Source: an uncultured Bacteroidota bacterium (GTDB taxonomy: Bacteria > Bacteroidota > Bacteroidia > 2-12-FULL-35-15). From it: a DNA stretch of 33,896 nucleotides. Below are positions 1 to 8,155 of the stretch, one piece after another. Location: the NCBI GenBank assembly GCA_903847205.1, contig CAINDA010000023.1, positions 1 to 33,896 on the forward strand. Reading direction: 5' to 3'. Every line of letters begins with the position of its first letter. Position 1 is the first letter of the stretch. Under the pieces are notes generated by a model, which saw only the letters and a list, made by a program, of their open reading frames with translations, did not search any database and was not told where the DNA came from. A program made the translations under genes and the position numbers.

Positions 1-163
1 GTTAATGAAACATGCTGAGTGGTTAATGAAACGTGCTGAGTGGTTAATGAAACGTGCTGAGTGGTTAATGAAACGTGCTGAGTGGTTAATGAAACGTGCT
101 GAGTGGTTAATGAAACGTGCTGAGTGGTTAATGAAACGTGCTGAGTGGTTAATGAAACGTGCC
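1..163. repeat. 21-bp tandem repeat (minisatellite), 8 copies
   Basis: Eight head-to-tail copies of a 21-bp unit beginning GGTTAATGAAACG. The first copy is cut by the window edge and has one change (CATGCT for CGTGCT); the last breaks off after GAAACGTGC. The middle copies are identical, which suggests recent slippage or unequal exchange. Because 21 is a multiple of three, one forward frame reads MKRAEWL repeatedly, but no coding gene is convincing here. The array lies downstream of the DUF423 gene and may continue to the left of the window. Confidence 0.95.
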
Positions 164-201
164 GGCTGCATAGTTTCAGCATTAATGCGGGAAAATTTTT
201 A

Positions 202-609
202 TTATTTCTTCCTCTCCAGCCCCGACATCCCCAATAAAACCCAGCCTGCAATAAAAAACAAACCGCCGATAGGAGTAATCGGCCCCAGCCAGTGAATACT
301 TGTTAAACCCAATAAACCGCCTAAGGATAGAAAGTATAATGAACCCGAAAAGCAAACAATGCCCGCCATAAAACAATAGCCGGCTTTTGATAATAATTTG
401 GTTTTATACTTGTCGGAAAGCAGGCACACTGCAAGTATTGCAATGGAATGATACATTTGATAACGCACTGCAGTTTCAAAAGTAAGCAGATTGGTTTCTG
501 TAAATGAAATGCCGTCTAATTTAGATTTCAGGAAATGCGCGCCCATTGCTCCGAAAGCAACCGCTATTGCTCCAGAAAATCCGCTGAATACTAAAAATTG
601 TTTTTGCAT
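202..609 (-). CDS. DUF423 family small membrane protein
   Basis: A 135-aa protein with about four hydrophobic helices and the marks of the DUF423 (YgdD/TMEM256-like) family. These are an N-terminal FSGFSGAIAVAFGAMGAHFL segment, the central FETAVRYQMYHSIAILAV stretch with its Tyr-His pair, and a C-terminal GPITPIGGLFFIAGW segment. Length is normal for the family. It is an inner-membrane protein of unknown biochemical function. It starts at ATG 609. About 210 bp of repeat-containing DNA separate it from the next gene upstream, so it probably has its own promoter or is read at low level from upstream. Confidence 0.9.
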   Translation of the reverse strand: MQKQFLVFSGFSGAIAVAFGAMGAHFLKSKLDGISFTETNLLTFETAVRYQMYHSIAILAVCLLSDKYKTKLLSKAGYCFMAGIVCFSGSLYFLSLGGLLGLTSIHWLGPITPIGGLFFIAGWVLLGMSGLERKK

Positions 610-690
610 AAATTCCGTTTTAAAAATTATTTTTGTTGAACAAACAGCTTCGGGTCAATAACAAATATCCTTTTTTATATCTAAACCTCT

Positions 691-797
691 CCCCTCTCCC
701 CTCGCCCCTCGCCCCTCGCCTTGAAAAAGGAGAGGGGTTCTAATCCTATACCTATTCAATATTCTTTGAATGATGGCTCCCCTCTCCTTTTTCAAGG
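691..797. repeat. Intergenic 19-bp inverted repeat with CT-rich heptamer run
   Basis: Positions 719-737 and 779-797 are perfect 19-bp reverse complements (left arm starts CCTTGAAAAAGG), separated by 41 nt. The left arm is preceded by a short run of CCCCTCG heptamers (about 697-719); the right arm is followed by a GGCTGGGGCTGAGG tail. The structure lies between two minus-strand genes, upstream of the DUF423 gene. Its form fits a dispersed palindromic or MITE-like intergenic repeat, but only one copy is in this window. It could also act as a transcript-processing or termination hairpin. Confidence 0.75.
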
Positions 798-821
798 AGA
801 GAGGCTGGGGCTGAGGTCTCC

Positions 822-1343
822 CTATTTCTGAGGTACAGGCAGTATTCTGCTGTGCCAGCTGTTTTTTAATTTAACTTCCCATTCGCTGTCGAAAGCTTTT
901 TTGGTATTAACCATGTTGTTAAAAACAATTACATCGCCTGATGCATCTTTGCTTTTGTCATCTGAATAAATACCCGCCAGTGTTAACTCTTCGAGCAGCT
1001 TATTTAAATTACATGATTTAATTTCGTTTCCGCTGCGGTAGGCGGTCTGCATACGGTCAAATAAATCCAGATTAAATTGTTTTTCAATTTCTTTGATAAA
1101 CCGTGTTGATGCATCAATACTGCATCCGCCTGCACTTGCCTGATTCTCATCTACAGCAATAACAATAAAACGATTATAGATTACATCAAAACTAGCTTTA
1201 AGGCTTGCTCCATGGGCTGTCCAGCCTGTAATAAAATACTGGCCTGCTCTTTCAATTTCACTCACCTGAATATCTGATAGAGCTTTATTACTTTGATACA
1301 CCCATACACGGGCATCTGAAGGCATTTGTTTAATAGAGTACAT
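822..1343 (-). CDS. Bacteroidota family misnamed 'ABC transporter ATPase'
   Basis: A 173-aa soluble protein matching, from memory, a conserved Bacteroidota family usually labelled 'ABC transporter ATPase'. Recognisable blocks are ARVWVYQSNKALSD near the N-terminus, GWTAHGASLKASFDVIYNRFIVIAVDE in the middle (residues about 40-67), a GCSIDASTRFI block, and a C-terminal VFNNMVNTK...SWHSRILP. I see no Walker A, signature or Walker B motif, so the ATPase name is not supported and function is unknown. The start is ATG 1343; the DNA immediately upstream is entirely a heptamer tandem array that ends only 7 nt from the start codon. The leader of this gene is therefore unusual and may vary in length between strains. 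Confidence 0.8.
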   Translation of the reverse strand: MYSIKQMPSDARVWVYQSNKALSDIQVSEIERAGQYFITGWTAHGASLKASFDVIYNRFIVIAVDENQASAGGCSIDASTRFIKEIEKQFNLDLFDRMQTAYRSGNEIKSCNLNKLLEELTLAGIYSDDKSKDASGDVIVFNNMVNTKKAFDSEWEVKLKNSWHSRILPVPQK

Positions 1344-1350
1344 ATTATTT

Positions 1351-1532
1351 TTGTTGGTTGTTTGTTGTTTGTTGTTTGTTGTTTGTTGCTCATTGCTTGT
1401 TGCTCATTGCTTATTGCTTGTTGTTTGTTGTTTGTTGTTTATTGCTTGTTGCTTATTGCTTATTGCTTGTTGCTCATTGCTTATTGCTCATTGCTTATTG
1501 CTCATTGCTTATTGCTTGTTGCTCATTGCTTA
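1351..1532. repeat. Heptanucleotide array, 26 units
   Basis: Twenty-six uninterrupted 7-bp units on a TTGYTYR pattern (TTGTTTG, TTGCTTG, TTGCTTA, TTGCTCA, TTGTTTA), apart from the first unit, TTGTTGG. Units vary at positions 4, 6 and 7, while the period is kept throughout. The array fills the gap between the stop of the gene at 1536-2264 and the start of the gene at 822-1343, and so would be the promoter/leader of the latter. No stop codon occurs in any forward frame of the array, which creates spurious Leu/Cys-rich open frames. Confidence 0.97.
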
Positions 1533-1535
1533 TTG

Positions 1536-2264
1536 TTAACTTTTATAATAGCATATTTTAATTCCAAAAGGAATATATAAACTTGCGTGATCACCTTCTG
1601 TAAATGAATATTTATAAGGAGCCCGGGCTTCCTTTGGCGCGCCGTGATGTGTTTCAACAATATCAACAAAGCCGGCACCAAGATACATTTCAAGATTCAA
1701 ATACGAATTTAACTGCAGGATTCTTCCAATCTTATAATTAAAACCGCTGCAATACTGCGTGATTTTAAAATCATAAGGAGTCGGTATATAAACTGAATTA
1801 ACATGTGAGAAAGAGTCGGTCGGAAAAGAAAATTCTTTTGTATAATATAAAAAGCCGATAGAATTAAACCGGGTTAAATTATGTTTCTGTTTAGTTTTCA
1901 GCCAGCGGTAATCCAACGAAAATTTAAAATCAGTTAATCTGCTTGAACCTATCGGGAAGAACAAATCATTAAATGCCGCACTTTGAAGTATAGAAGGCAG
2001 TTTGCCATATCCTACACCTATTTCCAAACTTTTCCTGTCCTTCAGTCTGAATTCAACTGCGCCTTCAATTACCGGGCAGACAAAACTTACACAGCTGGTT
2101 GGAATAAATTTAACAGCAATTAAAGGGGCTTTAGGAATAAAATCCATACCAAGCACCTGAAGGGGTGCATCCATTTTGTTCTCCTGCGAAAGACAATTGG
2201 TTATCGAAAAAAATGAAAGTATAACAACAGTGATTTTAAAAAAGGAAGAAAATTTCAATTTCAT
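1536..2264 (-). CDS. Putative outer-membrane beta-barrel protein
   Basis: A 242-aa protein starting at ATG 2264 with a typical signal peptide (lysine-containing start, hydrophobic core, cleavage near residues 22-26 around NCLSQ; a lipoprotein-like Cys at about residue 24 is possible). The body alternates hydrophobic and polar residues with many Tyr/Phe, for example LEIGVGYGKL, FKFSLDYRW and YLNLEMYLGAGF. It ends in an aromatic-rich strand, YIPFGIKICYYKS, as expected of a small barrel. No family is recognised with certainty. Its last codon touches the heptamer array. It lies 49 bp downstream of the Fe-S protein gene on the same strand and might be cotranscribed with it, though no functional link is apparent. 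Confidence 0.65.
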   Translation of the reverse strand: MKLKFSSFFKITVVILSFFSITNCLSQENKMDAPLQVLGMDFIPKAPLIAVKFIPTSCVSFVCPVIEGAVEFRLKDRKSLEIGVGYGKLPSILQSAAFNDLFFPIGSSRLTDFKFSLDYRWLKTKQKHNLTRFNSIGFLYYTKEFSFPTDSFSHVNSVYIPTPYDFKITQYCSGFNYKIGRILQLNSYLNLEMYLGAGFVDIVETHHGAPKEARAPYKYSFTEGDHASLYIPFGIKICYYKS

Positions 2265-2313
2265 TATCTCTTTGAATCAAAATTTTATTTGCAGCGCTGT
2301 CCTGATTTATTAT

Positions 2314-3102
2314 TTACAAACCCTTTGCCTGTGCAATTAATTCGGCAACATCCAGCACCTTAACAGTCTGTTCTTTATTGAAATGCTTCACACCATCAGT
2401 TATCATTGTGTTACAAAACGGACAGCCTACAGCAATAACGTCAGGATTCAGCGCCAGCGCTTCTTCTACACGTTCCACATTTATTTCTTTATTTCCTTTT
2501 TCAGCTTCTTTAAACATTTGCGCTCCCCCTGCACCGCAGCATAATCCCTTAGCTTTACTGCGTTTCATTTCTTCCAGCTCTGCTTCTAAATTCAGCATAA
2601 CTTCACGCGGGGCTTCATACACATCGTTGCCGCGGCCCAAATAGCAGGGATCATGAAAAGTTATTTTTTTACCTTTAAAACTTCCGCCTTCAATTTTTAT
2701 TCTTCCGGTATTTAATAAATCCTGTAAAAGCTGTGTATGATGCATCACCTCGTAATTACCGCCAAGTGATGGATATTCATTCTTTAAAGTATTAAAGCAA
2801 TGCGGACATCCCGTTACAATTTTTTTAACTTCATAACCATTCAATACTGCAATATTGCTCATTGCCTGCATTTGAAACAAAAACTCATTGCCTGCACGCT
2901 TTGCGGGATCACCGGTACAGCTTTCTTCTGTTCCGAGAACGGCAAACTTTACATTAGCATGATTTAGAATTTTAACGAGCGCTCTGGTAACTTTCTTTGC
3001 CCTGTCGTCAAAACTTCCGGCGCATCCTACCCAAAATAAAATTTCAGGAGTTTCGCCCTTGGCTGCATACTCCGCCATTGTAGGCACATTTAATACTTCC
3101 AT
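2314..3102 (-). CDS. Cysteine-rich (CCG) Fe-S protein, HdrB-like
   Basis: A 262-aa soluble protein with two CCG-type cysteine modules. The second is canonical: Cys153 in HDPCYLGR, Cys188-Cys189 in CCGAGG and Cys227/Cys230 in GCPFC. The first is a variant with Cys27, a single Cys62 instead of a CC pair, and Cys99/Cys102 in GCPHC. In HdrB, LutA/GlpC and SdhE-like proteins these cysteines hold an unusual Fe-S cluster used for electron transfer or disulfide chemistry. The gene lies 53 bp downstream of the membrane ferredoxin-like gene on the same strand. The pair resembles an HdrE/D-type module fed by quinone or another carrier; the donor and acceptor are not visible here. Confidence 0.88.
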   Translation of the reverse strand: MEVLNVPTMAEYAAKGETPEILFWVGCAGSFDDRAKKVTRALVKILNHANVKFAVLGTEESCTGDPAKRAGNEFLFQMQAMSNIAVLNGYEVKKIVTGCPHCFNTLKNEYPSLGGNYEVMHHTQLLQDLLNTGRIKIEGGSFKGKKITFHDPCYLGRGNDVYEAPREVMLNLEAELEEMKRSKAKGLCCGAGGAQMFKEAEKGNKEINVERVEEALALNPDVIAVGCPFCNTMITDGVKHFNKEQTVKVLDVAELIAQAKGL

Positions 3103-3155
3103 ATTTGTATCTCTCTTTTATATTCTTAAAATCCTAATTCCTAAATCCTCATTAA

Positions 3156-4460
3156 TTATTCCTTACTCCAATTTAACCTGTCTGCCTGCCCAAACTGCCA
3201 AGGTGCGCCGTTATTCTCTATGTTAGAAAACATTCCGTTTAAAGCAGCTGGCGCAGCACTTTCTTCCATCACTAAAAATCTCCGCATGTCAGTGATAATA
3301 CTCAGAGGGTCAATATTAACAGGGCATTCCTGTACACAGGCATTACAGGAAGTGCAGGCCCATAACTCTTCAGCAGTAATATAATTTCCAAGTAACGCTT
3401 TGCCGTCATCTTTAAATTCTCCGTTCAAATCAATGTTCTTTCCTACCTCTGTCAAACGGTCGCGGGTGCTCATCATAATTTTTCGCGGCGATAATAGTTT
3501 ACCAGTAATGTTTGCAGGGCATGATGAAGTACAGCGCCCGCACTCAGTGCAGGTATATGCATCAAGCAGCTGTTTCCAGCTTAAATCTTTTACATCCTTA
3601 GCGCCAAAACGCATCGGCTTATCAGGATCAGCCGGCGGCGGGGTAAACGAAGGATCAAGCATCGCTTTTACTTCATTTGATACGGATTCTAAATTGGTAA
3701 ACTGCCCGGGCTTATTTAGATTTGAATAATACACATTCGGGAAGGCCAATAAAATATGGAAATGTTTTGAATAAGGCAGGTAGTTAAGGAATCCTATGAT
3801 TCCCACAATGTGAAACCACCATGAAAAGCGCTCGATAAAAATTAATGAACCTTCATTCATACCGGCAAACAATGGCATTATAAACTGCGAAACTGGGTTA
3901 GCAAATGAAACGGTGTAGTGATGACTTCCCATTTTGAATAATGAAGCATCGGCAGCATTCATTACAAAGAAAGCACTCATTATTAAAATTTCAGAAATTA
4001 AAATAGCATTTGCATCGGTCCGCGGCCAGCCATTCAAATCATTGCTGGTAAAGCGTTTCAACCTGAGAATGTTTCTTCGTATTAAAAAAGCGGCACATCC
4101 GAATGTTACTAAAAAACCTAATATTTCAAAGGATGCAATCAAAAAACTGTATAAACCGCCGGTGAATGAAAGAAAGCGGTGAGTGCCGAAGATGCCGTCA
4201 ACAAACATGTCTATCACTTCAATATTGATAATTACAAAACCGACATAAACAAAAATATGAAGAATTGCAGCTGCAGGGCGGCTTACCATTTTCGACTGTC
4301 CTAAAGCCACACGTGCCATTGTTTTCCAACGTACCTGAGCCTGATCTTTACGATCTAAATCTTTACCTAGATTGATATTACGGCTCACTTTTTTTACATT
4401 AATGGTAAACATTACCACTCCTGCACTTACTAATAAAATAAAAATAATGCCTGCGATCAT
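3156..4460 (-). CDS. Membrane 4Fe-4S dicluster protein (HdrE/NarI-like + ferredoxin)
   Basis: A 434-aa protein. The N-terminal half (to about residue 245) carries roughly five to six transmembrane helices with scattered histidines that could ligate haem, as in NarI/HdrE-like subunits. The C-terminal half has two classical [4Fe-4S] motifs: Cys304/307/310/314 (CTECGRCTSSCP) and Cys369/372/375/379 (CTSCNACVQECP). It probably passes electrons between the membrane quinone pool and the soluble CCG protein encoded next. ATG 4460 is the start, with the first helix beginning at once. It heads the minus-strand pair. The exact redox substrate is unknown. Confidence 0.87.
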   Translation of the reverse strand: MIAGIIFILLVSAGVVMFTINVKKVSRNINLGKDLDRKDQAQVRWKTMARVALGQSKMVSRPAAAILHIFVYVGFVIINIEVIDMFVDGIFGTHRFLSFTGGLYSFLIASFEILGFLVTFGCAAFLIRRNILRLKRFTSNDLNGWPRTDANAILISEILIMSAFFVMNAADASLFKMGSHHYTVSFANPVSQFIMPLFAGMNEGSLIFIERFSWWFHIVGIIGFLNYLPYSKHFHILLAFPNVYYSNLNKPGQFTNLESVSNEVKAMLDPSFTPPPADPDKPMRFGAKDVKDLSWKQLLDAYTCTECGRCTSSCPANITGKLLSPRKIMMSTRDRLTEVGKNIDLNGEFKDDGKALLGNYITAEELWACTSCNACVQECPVNIDPLSIITDMRRFLVMEESAAPAALNGMFSNIENNGAPWQFGQADRLNWSKE

Positions 4461-4849
4461 TTTGCTGAATTTTTATGTCTTTACTGACGTTTAAATGTTT
4501 TGTGTTACGAAGTAAAATTAGATAAAAATAATTAATCCGGGACTTTTGCAAACAAATGTTTTTACTGCATTTCTGAATTGAGAATTATTCTTAAATAAAC
4601 CTGTTTTTTCGCAAGCGAATTAATGTTTTTTTTAGAAAAATCAAAAACCAAACCATTCCCTTTAAAAAGCCTATGACTTCTAAAAGCAAGTGTCATAATC
4701 TGCATTAATAAATTCTTTAAACCTTTGCTTCAAAAACTATAATTTTATGAATTGTTAATAAATTGGTAAAAATAAATTTTGCCCACCTTAATTTTTTGTT
4801 TCTATTTGGCCTATAAATCACTTAATAATTTAACTTAAAACAAAAAAAC
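4461..4849. other. Intergenic region between divergent genes
   Basis: A 389-bp AT-rich gap between the divergent Fe-S gene (left) and the small membrane protein (right). I see no open frame with coding character, RNA gene or strong hairpin. It should hold the promoters of both flanking genes; one candidate for the right-hand gene is listed separately. Confidence 0.7.
4752..4781 (+). promoter_or_regulatory. Candidate Bacteroidota-type promoter
   Basis: TTG at 4752-4754, a 19-nt spacer, then AAATTTTG at 4774-4781. This is seven of eight matches to the known Bacteroidota -7 consensus TAnnTTTG with its -33 TTG. It lies about 68 nt before the ATG at 4850. AT-rich DNA yields such matches by chance, so confidence is low. 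Confidence 0.3.
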
Positions 4850-5335
4850 ATGGAAGAAATTAACGTAACGGCTGCTGAGCCGGCAAAAAGACCAACATTT
4901 TTAACCGTATTATGCATCCTTTCATTTGTGGGAATTGCCATTAGTTTAATTGGCGGTATAATGAGTTATTTCACTTATTCTGCATTAGCAAATACGGGTA
5001 ATTTACTAGGAAATATGGCATCTAATGCAGGCGGTCAGCAAATGGGCGATGCAATGAATAAAGCAATGGATGCTTTTGGAATGGATCCCAGTAAAATGGC
5101 GATGAACTCATTAGTTGTTGCATTATTAAATATCCCCCTTCTAATTGGTGTATTAATGATGTGGAAACAAAAGAAAACCGGTTTTTTTATTTATGCCGCT
5201 ATTGAATTAATTCAGGCTATTATGCCGCTTATTATTGTAGGCGGTTTAATGGGAGGACTTTCCGTTATTTTGTATATTATTGTTGCAATTGTATTCATAG
5301 TACTTTACGGAGTGAATTTAAAATCTATGGCATAA
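4850..5335 (+). CDS. Uncharacterised four-helix membrane protein
   Basis: A 161-aa protein with a polar N-terminus (MEEINVTAAEPAKRP) and about four hydrophobic helices: one at residues 18-45, then three from residue 87 to the end. A Gly/Asn/Met-rich loop, SNAGGQQMGDAMNKAMDAFGMD, separates the first helix from the others. No signal peptide cleavage site is apparent. I do not recognise the family. It is a single-gene unit: promoter-like sequence upstream and a strong hairpin terminator 16 bp past the stop. Confidence 0.8.
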   Translation: MEEINVTAAEPAKRPTFLTVLCILSFVGIAISLIGGIMSYFTYSALANTGNLLGNMASNAGGQQMGDAMNKAMDAFGMDPSKMAMNSLVVALLNIPLLIGVLMMWKQKKTGFFIYAAIELIQAIMPLIIVGGLMGGLSVILYIIVAIVFIVLYGVNLKSMA

Positions 5336-5350
5336 TTTAATTTTACAAAA

Positions 5351-5390
5351 CAAAAAAAATCCCATCGGTCAACCGATGGGATTTTTTTTG
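5351..5390. terminator. Strong bidirectional hairpin terminator
   Basis: A near-perfect palindrome: CCCATCGGT at 5361-5369 pairs with ACCGATGGG at 5372-5380, extended by A8/T8 flanks to a stem of about 19 bp with a 2-nt loop. The T run serves the plus-strand membrane protein gene and the A run serves the convergent lptD, so it should end transcription from both sides. Confidence 0.93.
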
Positions 5391-5407
5391 TTTTGTATTT
5401 TTCAGAA

Positions 5408-7996
5408 TTATTTTGGTGCGCTAAAGTCCTGCCAATCCTTTTTTCTGGTCATTTTCAAATCTTTCAGCATAGATGATTTCACATTTATATCCAATGAAAA
5501 ACTTTGACGGAACCCAAAAGGAACCCACATAAATTTCATTTCCCAGCAATGCAGATCGCGGTGGATATTGATGGATGTAAGAGTAATCTGTCTGTTAGTC
5601 AAATCATATCCTGAAGATAAACTAAGTCTCCATTTTTTTGTAAGACTTACATCTCCGCTGAAAGTAGCAGTCTGCGTGAATACTGGTGCCGCGGTGGGTG
5701 TTCTGGCAACATAATTATAATTGCAATAAACATTTAAGTTCCAGGGGATATTAAAATCAATAAATTCATTTGGATGAGAATTATAATAATCTACTTCATC
5801 CTTCAATTCCGGGCTGCCAACTTTTTTTTTCGTATTATCAGGCTTAGCGGTTTTACTATGCAAGTTTGTGCTAATTGAACCCGATGCTGATGCAAATCGT
5901 CCGATGCGATTATTTTCCAATTCAAAATGCTGGTTATCATTTCCAGCGGCATCTAATTGATAGGGATCAAGTATCATATTGGCTCTTAAATCAATTAATT
6001 TAAATAACTTGGTATTGCCATTCAAATTAATCTGTGACCAATTGTGAGTTTTTACTGCAGCATTGTAATTAAACGAAACACCGAAATTATCAATTAATGA
6101 TACTTTTTTTGTAATCGAACCTGTATCTGTCTGCTGTTTTGTTTTCGCTTCAAGCGTATTCGTCAAACTAAAGGTAACTGCGCCGTAGCGCCCTGGCGGC
6201 GGTGTTCCGTAAATCCCGTTTTGAAAAATTGAATATTGCTGATATTTTCCGGTTGAATCGGCCTTCACGTTATGGTAATAACCAAACTGGCTTTCACTGA
6301 AATCGGGCCGGTAAGTATAGCCTATTGTTGGAGTAGCGACATGACGTATCTGCTTTAAATGTTTAGTCTTAAAAAAATAATCACCGTAGAAGTGTGAGCT
6401 GAAATTTGCCTGAAAGCTTATATCATTAGCCATTTGTAATCCATTCACTATTGCGGTATCTAACTTTTTTTTGCTGTCATTATACTTCTCACGGGTTGTT
6501 TGATAATAAATCATGCTTTCCGTTGTAATTGACGGGCTGAATGATAAGAATTTTAAAAAAGTGAAAGATGCACTAATCGGGGCGGTAAAATGGGCTCCGT
6601 TCTGCATTTGCTTAACAGCTTTATTAGTAAAAAGAACAGAGTCGAAAGTATTAATTTCGTTTCGGGCATTTGCAGTTGCACTTATTCCTATTTTATCATA
6701 CCATTTACTACCAATTGCTGTATTACTTTTAAAAGGGTAAAGCCTGTTCATTGTTAATGCCAATTCAGGAAGGCTTATATCTATTGCTTTAGTGAGTGTA
6801 TTCTGGCTGTGACGCGCATTAGCTGAAAAATTAAAAGGGGTGCCGGTAAATGTTTTTGAATAGGCAATATTTGACGTCATAGTATTGGTCAGATAATTGC
6901 CGGTTACACTGCTGTTATATTTATTATATGAACTGCTCCCTGCATTTACATTTGCTGAAAAACGGCTGCTCGGATTTGACTTCGCATCTTGTATATGGCT
7001 CCATGTAATTAAAAAATCATTGCTTTTTGTTGAATTTGGGAGTGCCTGATCACCATTAACCATTTGTGAAAAACTCAGATTAAAAGCACCTGAATAGCTG
7101 TAGCGTTTTCGGTACATGCTGTTGGCTTTTAACCCGTAACTGCCGTTTGCATATAAATCCCCGCGAAGAGCCAGGTCTACATTGTCATTCCCGCCAAAAT
7201 AAAAACCTCCGTCTTTTAAGAAAAAACCCCAGTTTGCTGACTCTCCATAAGTAGGCATTAGAATACCTGAAGCCCTTCCCTTTTTGTTCGGAAAATATCC
7301 GAAAGGAAGCACAAGCGGAGTAGGTACATCCAAAAGATATAACTGAGCCGGCCCGGTAATAATTTTGTCATTGGGTATAACTTTAATTTTTTTAGCCCCG
7401 ATATAAAAATGCGGATGATCTAATTCGCAGGTGGTATATTTTCCATTACCTACAAAATACACGTTATTACTGTCTTTTTTAATATCACGTCCATGAATAT
7501 AGCCGTCTCCCTGCTGGGTAATAACATCTTTTATTTTTCCTTTTTTTGTTTTAAAGTTATAGGAGATCTCACCTGCATGAAATTTCTCCCCGCCCTGTTC
7601 CGAAATTGGCTTCTGTATTGTGTTTCCAAGACTGTCTTTTATACCATGAGAGTACAAAACATTTTTATCAAAATCAAGTTCAATATAGCCGGCTTCAAGT
7701 TTCATATCTTCATAAATAACAACAGCGTTGTTATACAGGTATGCTTTTTGATTAATCATATCAATCTTCAATGAGTCGGAAGCAGTATAATTTATTTTAC
7801 TTTTTAAAAAAGAGTTTTCTTTAATCGGTTTATGAATGCTGTCTGTTACAGGCAGGGTATCTTTTAAGGCACTGTTTACAGGCTTTTTAACAACAGTATC
7901 AGCAGGAGAAAATTTATGAAATACGGAAGCGTAGTCTGTTACACTTATTAACAAACAAAAAAGAATAAAAAATACTTTTACCGGGATTCTATACAA
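5408..7996 (-). CDS. lptD: LptD, outer-membrane LPS assembly protein
   Basis: An 862-aa protein with a signal peptide (VFFILFCLLISV, residues about 8-19), an OstA/LptA-like N-terminal domain (about residues 65-200) and a large C-terminal beta-barrel. The family signature is clear around residues 215-285: PTPLVLPFGYFPNKKGRASG followed by ILMPTYGES and a GGFYFGGNDNVDLALRGDLY segment. LptD is the outer-membrane translocon that receives LPS across the periplasm. The length fits the Bacteroidota form, which lacks the obvious disulfide cysteines of enterobacterial LptD. The best start is TTG at 7996; no in-frame ATG precedes the signal peptide. It is divergent from the amidase gene and shares a terminator with its convergent neighbour. 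Confidence 0.9.
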   Translation of the reverse strand: MYRIPVKVFFILFCLLISVTDYASVFHKFSPADTVVKKPVNSALKDTLPVTDSIHKPIKENSFLKSKINYTASDSLKIDMINQKAYLYNNAVVIYEDMKLEAGYIELDFDKNVLYSHGIKDSLGNTIQKPISEQGGEKFHAGEISYNFKTKKGKIKDVITQQGDGYIHGRDIKKDSNNVYFVGNGKYTTCELDHPHFYIGAKKIKVIPNDKIITGPAQLYLLDVPTPLVLPFGYFPNKKGRASGILMPTYGESANWGFFLKDGGFYFGGNDNVDLALRGDLYANGSYGLKANSMYRKRYSYSGAFNLSFSQMVNGDQALPNSTKSNDFLITWSHIQDAKSNPSSRFSANVNAGSSSYNKYNSSVTGNYLTNTMTSNIAYSKTFTGTPFNFSANARHSQNTLTKAIDISLPELALTMNRLYPFKSNTAIGSKWYDKIGISATANARNEINTFDSVLFTNKAVKQMQNGAHFTAPISASFTFLKFLSFSPSITTESMIYYQTTREKYNDSKKKLDTAIVNGLQMANDISFQANFSSHFYGDYFFKTKHLKQIRHVATPTIGYTYRPDFSESQFGYYHNVKADSTGKYQQYSIFQNGIYGTPPPGRYGAVTFSLTNTLEAKTKQQTDTGSITKKVSLIDNFGVSFNYNAAVKTHNWSQINLNGNTKLFKLIDLRANMILDPYQLDAAGNDNQHFELENNRIGRFASASGSISTNLHSKTAKPDNTKKKVGSPELKDEVDYYNSHPNEFIDFNIPWNLNVYCNYNYVARTPTAAPVFTQTATFSGDVSLTKKWRLSLSSGYDLTNRQITLTSINIHRDLHCWEMKFMWVPFGFRQSFSLDINVKSSMLKDLKMTRKKDWQDFSAPK

Positions 7997-8155
7997 AATA
8001 ATAAAACTATTTTTGTGTTATATGTATTTAAGGGCTCAAAACTAACTAAAAAAAAATAGCTGGCAATTTGTAAACAGTTAATAAAGGCTAAATTAATTCA
8101 TTTATAATCTGCCTTTATTCAATTACAAAAAAACATCCTGAACCAGCTTCATTTA

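Noticed and set aside
1-163. CRISPR array
   Set aside because: The repeats are directly adjacent with no spacers, and no cas gene is in the window.
5-295. Plus-strand frame reading MKRAEWL repeatedly
   Set aside because: It is the translation of the 21-bp minisatellite followed by antisense of the DUF423 gene; no conserved protein is recognised.
1326-1580. Three overlapping Leu/Cys/Val-rich open frames on the plus strand over the heptamer array
   Set aside because: They arise because the heptamers contain no stop in any forward frame; composition is that of the repeat and there is no independent coding signal.
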